Shown here in pieces: positions 1 through 5,384 of a DNA stretch of 5,384 nt. Numbering within the stretch: the first letter of the stretch is position 1; each line of letters opens with the position of its first letter. The stretch is taken from the NCBI GenBank assembly GCA_900754285.1, contig CAAECB010000081.1, positions 1 to 5,384 of the forward strand, in the 5' to 3' direction. A program made the position numbers and the translations under genes. This stretch comes from Clostridia bacterium (GTDB lineage Bacteria > Bacillota > Clostridia > TANB77 > CAG-508). The notes under the pieces are model-generated. The model was not told where the DNA came from. It saw only the letters and a program-made list of their open reading frames with translations, and did no database searches.

Positions 1-1
1 T

Positions 2-475
2 AACTATGATAATAAGTTTGGAAGATATTCACATATAAGAGGAGAAATAAAGGATGCGTTTTTTAATGGAATAGAGATTATAACAGAAACAATTAATGTG
101 GTACAAGATACAGAAGGAAAATACATTAGATGTTCAAATGAGGAACTAACAGAAAATAACAAAATGAAAGCTATTAAAGTTGGTATTATTCCATATGATT
201 GGGTTATAGATATTAACTTAAAAGGAGATGATACAAATAGTTCTGCTCTAATATATTGCTATTTCAGGAAGAAATCCAACTGGAAATTTGAAAGAAGAGT
301 GAAATTAAATAAAGAAGGGAATATGTATCGTACTAAATTATGCCTCTTATCACGAGAATGGCTACCTTTTAAAACTTATGAATATTATTTACTAAATCCT
401 AACTTTCAAGAAAATATCAATTATCCCTGGGAAATATATTTATATCCAATAAAAGTCTATGATAAAAATAGGTAG
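2..475 (+). CDS. 3' part of an unrecognised protein gene (5' end outside the window)
   Basis: The frame is open from the first complete codon at position 2 to a TAG at 473-475, giving at least 157 residues of a C-terminus. The first in-window start candidate is a GTG at 98 with no Shine-Dalgarno sequence, and the residues before it (for example NKFGRYSHIRGEIKDAFF) look just as protein-like, so I read the gene as truncated by the window edge. The visible part is a mixed alpha/beta, soluble-looking sequence rich in Lys, Asn, Tyr and Trp. It contains the hydrophobic strand-like stretch VGIIPYDWVIDINL and ends in an aromatic-rich tail (EIYLYPIKVYDKNR). I see no signal peptide, membrane segment, zinc site or nuclease motif, and I do not recognise the family. 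The gene converges on the HNH gene, with 46 bp between the two stop codons, so it is not part of that operon. Confidence 0.72.
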   Translation, partial: NYDNKFGRYSHIRGEIKDAFFNGIEIITETINVVQDTEGKYIRCSNEELTENNKMKAIKVGIIPYDWVIDINLKGDDTNSSALIYCYFRKKSNWKFERRVKLNKEGNMYRTKLCLLSREWLPFKTYEYYLLNPNFQENINYPWEIYLYPIKVYDKNR

Positions 476-484
476 GTTTATAAG

Positions 485-528
485 ATATTAGATAACAATT
501 TCAGACATTAATAGGGCGTATCTAATAT
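485..528. repeat. Perfect 10-bp inverted repeat between convergent genes
   Basis: ATATTAGATA at 485-494 is the exact reverse complement of TATCTAATAT at 519-528, with a 24-base loop. The right arm overlaps the stop codon of the minus-strand HNH gene (522-524), and the left arm lies 10 bases past the stop of the + strand gene. The position suits a bidirectional 3'-end structure. However, the stem is AT-rich, the loop is long, and no T-run follows directly on either strand; the nearest minus-strand T-run is about 15-20 bases further on, at about 464-468. It may equally be a mRNA 3'-end stabiliser or chance. Confidence 0.35.
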
Positions 529-1385
529 TCGCACACACCCTCACCATGACATTTAAAACATATCCCTCCCATATAATAATGGTATTGAGGCAAATAACCA
601 GTTCCATTACAACGGTCACATACAGGTAAGGCGGAACAAATCAGTTGCCTGTCTGATGTATATAATGGAATCTTTGTTTGTTGATGTCTTTTTTGATGGC
701 AACGTGAACATAAGGTTACTAAAGCTCCATTATCATAATCCCAAGGTTTTCTACCAAATATATAGTAATTATGATGGATATTTAATGGAGTAAAATTGAA
801 CAGTATTCCTTCATTATAAAGGTGCAAATGAGAAAATGAGAAACTGAAAAATTTATTCTCAAATAATATATCTAGTTTTAATATTTCTGATTTATCTTTA
901 CAAAAATAGTTTATTGCTGCATAATTTGTCTGTCCCATATCTTCTTTAAATAAAAAGGTTGATAAGTTTCCCTCTACATTCCTATTTTTATACAATAGAT
1001 GAATATTGTTAATTCTTATTTCCTTAAAATGAATATTGAAAATCTTATTATCTGCTACAAAAATAAAAGAAACAGGAGGAGGTATTGAATTCGTGTAAAT
1101 TGTATAAATATATAAACTATTAAGTACTTTCACTTGCAAATGAACTGGAGATTTCATAGACTTACCAACCCAATTAATACCATTACAAAATGATTCTAAA
1201 TTATCACCATTTAATAAGATATCTGGAAGTAGCTTATTTAAATCGCTAATTTTAGAAATAGGGAAAAATATATCATTGTTAATACCTCTGCATCCACAAT
1301 CCTGACAGGTGTAATTATCTCTAGCCAATATCTCATAGCGTTTAACTTCCCATTCGTCTTTTTCTAATAAATCTTCATATTTCAT
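522..1385 (-). CDS. HNH endonuclease with large internal insert and C-terminal CxxCxGxG zinc knuckle
   Basis: This is a probable metal-dependent DNA endonuclease of the HNH class, 287 residues long and probably cytoplasmic, since no signal peptide or membrane segment is seen. Residues 10-32 give the typical HNH entry (DEWEVKRYEILARDNYTCQDC), with the zinc pair C27/C30. The second half is at 201-234: LNIHH (H204, H205), N219 in DNGALVTLC, the zinc pair C226/C229, then H230 and H234. In the usual short relatives the CxxC and the HH are about 10 residues apart; here C30 and H204 are 174 apart. The insert (about 33-199) is rich in beta-like hydrophobic and aromatic stretches that I do not recognise. 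The C-terminus has two DnaJ-type knuckles, CDRCNGTG at 256-263 and CFKCHGEG at 276-283. The ATG at 1385 sits 21 bp after the WG-repeat stop, without a strong Shine-Dalgarno, which suggests one operon. The nuclease call is firm; target and role are unknown. Confidence 0.87.
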   Translation of the reverse strand: MKYEDLLEKDEWEVKRYEILARDNYTCQDCGCRGINNDIFFPISKISDLNKLLPDILLNGDNLESFCNGINWVGKSMKSPVHLQVKVLNSLYIYTIYTNSIPPPVSFIFVADNKIFNIHFKEIRINNIHLLYKNRNVEGNLSTFLFKEDMGQTNYAAINYFCKDKSEILKLDILFENKFFSFSFSHLHLYNEGILFNFTPLNIHHNYYIFGRKPWDYDNGALVTLCSRCHQKRHQQTKIPLYTSDRQLICSALPVCDRCNGTGYLPQYHYYMGGICFKCHGEGVCEY

Positions 1386-1406
1386 CTTAGTGTGCAGATA
1401 TATTAA

Positions 1407-3221
1407 TTAAAAATTCCAAAAACGTTCATCTTGTTGGTCTATATCCAAACCATCATTATAATATTCCCAATTATACGAGTCCGTCGAATCATTGGACATA
1501 CTTTCTTTTATTTCTTCATAATGTTCATCCTCATAAAGCCATCTAAAATCCTGACAATCTGAATACCAAAAAGTGCCATTGTCATTATGAGGTATGCCTC
1601 TCCAATACTGTGCTATCAATGCTAAATGTTCTTCACTTAACTCAAAAGTTCTCCAATTTGAAAATTCACAATATAGCAACTCATATAGCTGTGAACCTGT
1701 CATTTTCACAATATCCTCTTGATGAATAGAATCTTCGTTGAACTTTAATAAAGAACATTGGCATTGATATATTTCCTCTTCTTTTATATATGTTATTTTA
1801 AATCCTATAGCTATATTATTATGTGGATTAGTAATTAAGTTAAATTGTGGTTTTAGCAATTCTTTTGAAATATTCCTTATACCAACTAAACCATTTTTAT
1901 TTAAAATGAAAAGCAACTCACTATTTTTTATTGATTTCACATCTATATATGTTGGAGCAATGACTTTTAGCTTATTACAAAAAATAATTCCTTTCAGTTT
2001 CACTATTGAACCATCATACATTGTAATTTCCTTACTTGACTTATATATTACAATGGAGTCATTTATAGAAGAAGCTGAATAAACACTAATTCTTTTTATT
2101 ATCCAATCATTTTCACTATATTTTTTCCCAAACTGCAACCTAGGACATTCATCTATAAGCAAACCTTCTCCTTGAGGTAAATTATTACATAAAAAATCAT
2201 ACTCATTTTCAATTTCTTCACGAGTTTCTTCTACTAAATGTCTAGGAATATATGAGACAAGTTCCTTATTGACAACAATAGAACACATTTTATCACACTT
2301 CAATTCTTTTACTAATTCGTCACCATATTCAATTTCAGCATTTCCCCAATAAGTTGTTTTCCAATAAGATTCAACAACTATTCCAAAATTAAGAATAAAA
2401 TAATTAGTTCCAATTTGACAATTATTAAACCCGCCTATAATCATACTACCTTGCAAATCATACAAATCATATATCCCATAATATTTATCTTCCCAATCAT
2501 TACCTAGGTGCTTATATTCATCATCTCCTGCAATAAAATAACCATTAATATAATGAATGGCATGATACTTTACGGGAATAACCTCCTTTCCCTGCCAATT
2601 ATAACATCCCCAAATACCATTCCATGTGCAATTAGGTTCAGGCTCTTCTATAGCTCCCCAATTAACAAAAACATAGTCCCAATTTCCACTTCGTTCTATT
2701 TTAGAATATATTGTAGGAATGACTTCTTGACCATTAAAATCAACTAATCCTTGACGGTGAGTATCTGCATCCTCAACAAGTATAGTCCCTCTGCATATCA
2801 TATCATTCGAAACTATTTTGGGAAACTTTAATATTGGAATAGGATTACTATATTTTATTCGAAAGAGCTCCCTTCCTGATGCGTCTATCACTCCCCATCT
2901 ATTGTCTAATAAAACACTATATCTATCATTTTCAAATTCTTCTCTGTTATCAAATCTGTCATAAACAAAAGGTATAACAGTCCAACCTTCTGCATTTACT
3001 ACACCATATTTTTCATCACGTTTACAAAGTAATCTGTCATTCTCTAAGAGAATAATTGGTATTTCAGACCACACGTCATAAATTCCACAGTCATAATCAT
3101 CCACCATTATGTAATCATTATCACCTTCCTTTGCTGAATAAAAATTCATATCATCATGACTTTTAAATAAATGTTTGTATTCTAGTGCATGACAGTATTC
3201 TGAAAATAGAGGCTTATCCAT
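1407..3221 (-). CDS. WG (KWG)-repeat protein with acidic aromatic C-terminal tail
   Basis: This 604-residue protein's N-terminal half is built of WG/KWG repeats, a beta-rich motif of the form x-W/Y-G-[hydrophobic]-x-[D/N]-x-x-G-x-E-[V/L]-I-P. Clear copies centre on Y72-G73, W109-G110, Q157-G158, W204-G205 and Y248-G249 (for example WGCYNWQGKEVIPVKY). Decayed copies may lie near C45-G46 and V446-G447. Residues 275-520 show no recognisable domain. The last 75 residues turn strongly acidic and aromatic, ending in DERFWNF. There is no signal peptide or membrane segment, so it is probably cytoplasmic. WG-repeat arrays are generally taken to be ligand- or protein-binding scaffolds without catalysis; the function here is unknown. 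The ATG at 3221 lies about 28 bp after a good -7 element. It is the first gene of a unit with the downstream HNH nuclease, so a sensor or restraining partner is possible. The gene is very AT-rich compared with the helicase beyond its promoter. Confidence 0.88.
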   Translation of the reverse strand: MDKPLFSEYCHALEYKHLFKSHDDMNFYSAKEGDNDYIMVDDYDCGIYDVWSEIPIILLENDRLLCKRDEKYGVVNAEGWTVIPFVYDRFDNREEFENDRYSVLLDNRWGVIDASGRELFRIKYSNPIPILKFPKIVSNDMICRGTILVEDADTHRQGLVDFNGQEVIPTIYSKIERSGNWDYVFVNWGAIEEPEPNCTWNGIWGCYNWQGKEVIPVKYHAIHYINGYFIAGDDEYKHLGNDWEDKYYGIYDLYDLQGSMIIGGFNNCQIGTNYFILNFGIVVESYWKTTYWGNAEIEYGDELVKELKCDKMCSIVVNKELVSYIPRHLVEETREEIENEYDFLCNNLPQGEGLLIDECPRLQFGKKYSENDWIIKRISVYSASSINDSIVIYKSSKEITMYDGSIVKLKGIIFCNKLKVIAPTYIDVKSIKNSELLFILNKNGLVGIRNISKELLKPQFNLITNPHNNIAIGFKITYIKEEEIYQCQCSLLKFNEDSIHQEDIVKMTGSQLYELLYCEFSNWRTFELSEEHLALIAQYWRGIPHNDNGTFWYSDCQDFRWLYEDEHYEEIKESMSNDSTDSYNWEYYNDGLDIDQQDERFWNF

Positions 3222-3248
3222 AATTATTCTTTAATTCAATACGATGCA

Positions 3249-3277
3249 CAAATATATAAAAAGATAAAAACAACAAA
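3249..3277 (-). promoter_or_regulatory. Bacteroides-type promoter for the WG-repeat/HNH unit
   Basis: On the minus strand, TATATTTG at 3256-3249 is an exact match to the Bacteroidota -7 element TAnnTTTG, and TTTG at 3277-3274 fits the -33 element. The 17-bp spacer is slightly shorter than the 19-21 bp usually quoted. Initiation a few bases past the -7 box would give an AT-rich leader of about 20-25 bases before the ATG at 3221. That leader (ATTGAATTAAAGAATAATT before the ATG) has no strong Shine-Dalgarno, which is normal in this phylum. Confidence 0.55.
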
Positions 3278-3315
3278 TAGAATTTATACAGAATAAAGAA
3301 CAAGGTTATTATAAA

Positions 3316-3360
3316 TCAATGTATTGTAACTCTATTTGATGTAATATTACTATTTTCCAT
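3316..3360 (-). CDS. Possible 14-codon leader ORF (MENSNITSNRVTIH)
   Basis: An ATG at 3360-3358 is preceded on the minus strand by the purine-rich GGAAGGCGGT (3370-3361), the closest thing to a Shine-Dalgarno sequence in this window. The frame ends at TGA (3318-3316). It lies between the helicase terminator and the promoter of the WG-repeat gene, so it would not be read with either gene unless a further promoter lies at about 3380-3410; I see no TAnnTTTG there. It could be a leader peptide, the remnant of a lost gene, or chance. Confidence 0.2.
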   Translation of the reverse strand: MENSNITSNRVTIH

Positions 3361-3411
3361 ACCGCCTTCCTGATTTAATATCCTCTCAAGTATTAAAATT
3401 AGTTTCTTATT

Positions 3412-3449
3412 AAAAAAAGCCCCAAACCTGATTAATGGTCTGGAGCTTT
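3412..3449 (-). terminator. Intrinsic terminator of the helicase gene
   Basis: Read on the minus strand, AAAGCTCCAGACC (3449-3437) and GGTTTGGGGCTTT (3428-3416) form a 13-bp stem with two G-U pairs around an 8-base loop. The stem runs directly into a T-run (T7, 3418-3412). It starts 33 bp after the helicase stop codon, so it closes that transcript and separates it from the WG-repeat/HNH unit. Confidence 0.88.
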
Positions 3450-3482
3450 ATTCTTGTCCTGTTCTGTCATATTGGTAGATTC

Positions 3483-5243
3483 TTATTCAAAGGTAAATAC
3501 CATCTTGCCAAGTTCATAGCCACTAACAGTTTTTCCATCTATCTTCCTGCTTGCCTTCTCCACATTGTAAAGAGTACAATTCTCTATCAGGGTAGCTTTG
3601 GGGGATAACTTGATTCCCAATCTGCCAAACTCATCCTTCAATTTGCTTTTCAAATCCTTATTGCTGATAAAGCCAGGCTGATATATAGCCAAGAAAACTT
3701 TATCAACTTGTTTCTTGTCCTCTACAGCTTTTAGCATCTTCTCCCTGTTCCATCTAAGAGTATTCATTTCAGATTCCTTCAAATATCTTTTGATTAGTGG
3801 AAATTCTGGATATTCCTGTTCATAAGATTCAGAAGGGGAATCCAGATAGTCTTTTAGTAATTGCTCATAACTGACAGTCATAGCCTTTGCCAGTTTTATG
3901 TTGAAATCTTTCCATTTATTCTGGTTGGTAAGCTCAAATTTCTCTGATTGCATAAAACTGTCCCTGATGCTGATTCCATCCTTGTATGTCTTCCTTAGTT
4001 CCTGCTTATAAATGAAGGATTGTTTTTTCAGATTGTTATACACCATCCTGCCATTAATGATGGAGACTAGTTCAGTGTCTAGGTTCATCCTCTTAATATA
4101 GGTCTGTCTCTCTTCCTTATCCAGCTTGCTCCATCCGCTTAGCAACTTGTCAGCTTCCTTCTCTTTGTCCTGCATCAACATCTCAAACTCTTCATCGCTC
4201 ATAACATTCTTATTGGTGGAGAACAGATGGACTATCACATTCCTAAAGATATTCTGGTATTCATCATTGATTCTGATTCTGCCTGCTATCTGTTCCATAG
4301 TAGTACTTATATCCACCAAAGTCTGTGTTTTATATGCGTCACTGGCTACTATTATCAGCCCGTTATTGGTAAAAAGGTTGCATCCCTGGAAGCATTTCTT
4401 TGTAAAGAAATTAATCTTCTTATTGGGACTACTGACTGATTCAATCTGGTATTCGCCCAACAGTTTGTTATTTCTAATCCTGTCAGCACAACATATCTTC
4501 ACATCATCTGGATTCAGTTTCAACGTATCTGCTATCTGCTTGATACTGGTCACAGAATTGATAAAAATATATAGTTCTTCCACTTTGCTGACATTGCCGT
4601 TTATGTCTGGGAGTGATATGCCTTCATCCAAAAATATCTGTATGAATCTAGCCAGTCCTTTGGTTAATTGCGTGACCTTGTATCTGATAGGAGTTATTTT
4701 CGTCACTCCATTCCATTGGACTTTGTAATGTGGAAGCCGTTTCAGGAAATCTATCTCAAAGTCAAGGTCAATTGGAGTGGCAGACAAAAAAGAATAATGC
4801 CTGAACTTCTGTATTTCTTCCATCAAGCCGTTAATTGCATCATATCTGAAATCCATGTCTTCCAAAATTAAATGGTATTCATCTACCAAGACTTTCCACC
4901 CTTCTGTACCGCTCAACCATCCAATTAATTTTGGCAGGCTGTCATAGGTCACGGCTATCTTATATGTGGTATTGTTTTTGATATATTTCCTGAACTGGTA
5001 TTCTCTTACACCACCATAACATTTGAATACTTCATACCTGTTATTCTTATCTGCTGCTATGCTATCCACCAAGTCCTTGAACGGACATACGATAATATAG
5101 TTGCTACTGCAATTTGCAGCCACATAAGTGCCACCTACATCTGTCTTTGTCTTGTTTACGATGCCAAAAGGAATACCGTCTTTAAATCTTTCTAATTCGC
5201 CCAAATATCTGGCATTGTCACCATTTATGATTTCTTGTTTCAT
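3483..5243 (-). CDS. DExH superfamily-2 helicase/translocase, mobile-element replication type
   Basis: This 586-residue protein is a likely NTP-driven nucleic-acid helicase or translocase. The motifs fall in SF2 order: a motif I region at 28-39 (IVNKTKTDVGGT), Ia at 49-59 (YIIVCPFKDLV), motif II DEYH at 121-124, motif III SATP at 154-157, motif IV at about 222-231, motif V at about 281-290 (TKKCFQGCNL), and motif VI QIAGRIR at 318-324 with Q318, R322 and R324. The P-loop is odd: the residue aligned with the catalytic lysine is G38, although K31 and K33 lie just before it. Residues 345-510 look helical and charged. The last 80 residues (about 505-586) look like a small helix-turn-helix or winged-helix module. 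From memory, similar proteins occur in Bacteroidota phages and integrative elements, where they may act in replication. There is no clear promoter or Shine-Dalgarno before the ATG at 5243. A strong terminator follows. It is less AT-rich than its neighbours. Confidence 0.85.
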   Translation of the reverse strand: MKQEIINGDNARYLGELERFKDGIPFGIVNKTKTDVGGTYVAANCSSNYIIVCPFKDLVDSIAADKNNRYEVFKCYGGVREYQFRKYIKNNTTYKIAVTYDSLPKLIGWLSGTEGWKVLVDEYHLILEDMDFRYDAINGLMEEIQKFRHYSFLSATPIDLDFEIDFLKRLPHYKVQWNGVTKITPIRYKVTQLTKGLARFIQIFLDEGISLPDINGNVSKVEELYIFINSVTSIKQIADTLKLNPDDVKICCADRIRNNKLLGEYQIESVSSPNKKINFFTKKCFQGCNLFTNNGLIIVASDAYKTQTLVDISTTMEQIAGRIRINDEYQNIFRNVIVHLFSTNKNVMSDEEFEMLMQDKEKEADKLLSGWSKLDKEERQTYIKRMNLDTELVSIINGRMVYNNLKKQSFIYKQELRKTYKDGISIRDSFMQSEKFELTNQNKWKDFNIKLAKAMTVSYEQLLKDYLDSPSESYEQEYPEFPLIKRYLKESEMNTLRWNREKMLKAVEDKKQVDKVFLAIYQPGFISNKDLKSKLKDEFGRLGIKLSPKATLIENCTLYNVEKASRKIDGKTVSGYELGKMVFTFE

Positions 5244-5248
5244 TGTGT

Positions 5249-5309
5249 TTAGATTAACTTAGATTTATAAAATTGTAATCTGTGTATTTAAAATATCTGA
5301 CTTTAGATT
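5249..5309. repeat. Three TTAGATT direct repeats upstream of the helicase gene
   Basis: TTAGATT occurs at 5249-5255, 5259-5265 and 5303-5309. The first two start exactly 10 bp apart, about one DNA turn, and the third is 44 bp further on. The outer two belong to a longer shared word, TTTAGATTAA followed by C/G and TT (5248-5260 and 5302-5314). The reverse complement of AGATTA also occurs at 5276-5281. The array abuts the helicase start codon (5243), so it could be an operator for autoregulation or iteron-like binding sites. In such AT-rich DNA a 7-base word can also recur by chance. Confidence 0.4.
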
Positions 5310-5336
5310 AAGTTTAAGTAGGGTTATTTTTTTCTT

Positions 5337-5370
5337 CCTATATAGGGACGATTTGAAGAAAAACTCGTCC
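5337..5370. repeat. Palindrome plus hairpin in the helicase upstream region
   Basis: CCTATATAGG at 5337-5346 is a perfect 10-bp palindrome. It runs directly into an inverted repeat, GGACGA (5346-5351) with TCGTCC (5365-5370). The stem can be extended by TTT/AAA if one C is bulged, leaving a 6-base GAAGAA loop. No T-run follows on either strand, so this is not a standard terminator. Its GC-containing stem stands out in AT-rich non-coding DNA and suits a protein-binding site, an origin or nick-site hairpin, or part of a regulatory leader. The window ends 14 bases later, so the context is incomplete. Confidence 0.4.
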
Positions 5371-5384
5371 ATAAGAATAAAATA

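Noticed and set aside
98..475. A complete 125-codon gene starting at GTG 98
   Set aside because: The frame is open and protein-like back to the window edge and the GTG has no ribosome binding site, so the gene is better read as truncated at its 5' end.
2508..2747. + strand open frame opposite the WG-repeat gene
   Set aside because: It lies fully antisense to well-formed WG repeats and has no recognisable motif or ribosome binding site.
522..3221. A classical type II toxin-antitoxin pair
   Set aside because: Both proteins are far larger than usual for such pairs, and no antitoxin DNA-binding domain is seen in the WG protein. It is kept only as one possible reading of the operon.
4126..4728. 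Long + strand open frame opposite the helicase
   Set aside because: It is antisense to a gene with clear SF2 motifs, and its Leu/Ser/Ile-rich translation is typical of an antisense shadow. The smaller + frames at 4227-4439 and 4668-4871 are rejected for the same reason.
5337..5384. Intrinsic terminator at the right edge
   Set aside because: The hairpin is good but no T-run follows it on either strand within the window.
1..5384. A complete circular plasmid of this length
   Set aside because: Joining the ends keeps the left frame open for a while but gives no convincing start codon, and there is no end overlap or recognisable initiator gene, so circularity cannot be supported.
1..5384. tRNA, rRNA, CRISPR array or insertion sequence
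   Set aside because: I saw no cloverleaf-like segment, no regularly spaced repeat-spacer pattern, and no transposase or terminal inverted repeats flanking a gene.

Overview
The window looks like an accessory region of a member of the Bacteroidota, most likely a gut Bacteroidales such as Bacteroides, Phocaeicola or a relative. The reasons are the low GC content, the near absence of strong Shine-Dalgarno sites before the large genes, a TAnnTTTG-type -7 element before one gene, and protein families (KWG/WG repeats, and an HNH nuclease with a C-terminal CxxCxGxG zinc knuckle) that I associate with this phylum. The assignment is an inference from these signs, not from a marker gene.

Layout. At the left edge, on the + strand, is the 3' end of an unrecognised gene (to 475) whose start lies outside the window. 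It converges on a two-gene minus-strand unit. The promoter-proximal gene of that unit encodes a 604-residue WG-repeat protein (3221 to 1407). It is followed 21 bp later by a 287-residue HNH endonuclease (1385 to 522), whose finger is split by a roughly 170-residue insert and which carries a DnaJ-type double zinc knuckle at its C-terminus. The intergenic stretch 3222-3482 holds a good Bacteroides-type promoter for this pair, a possible 14-codon leader ORF, and a strong intrinsic terminator for the next gene. That gene, also on the minus strand (5243 to 3483), encodes a 586-residue DExH superfamily-2 helicase/translocase with an unusual lysine-less P-loop position. It resembles replication proteins of phages and integrative elements. 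The last 141 bp, upstream of the helicase, are non-coding and hold repeated TTAGATT motifs, a 10-bp palindrome and a hairpin.

How the genes relate. The WG-repeat and HNH genes are very probably co-transcribed. The helicase is insulated from them by its terminator and is visibly less AT-rich (24 of 60 G+C in a sampled line, against 13 of 60 in the WG gene), so it is probably a separate module. The most attractive candidate for a poorly described system is the WG-repeat/split-HNH pair: a likely DNA-cutting effector with a large inserted domain, preceded by a large repeat protein that could sense a ligand or restrain the nuclease. A role in defence, toxin-antitoxin function or element maintenance is inference; nothing in the sequence proves it.
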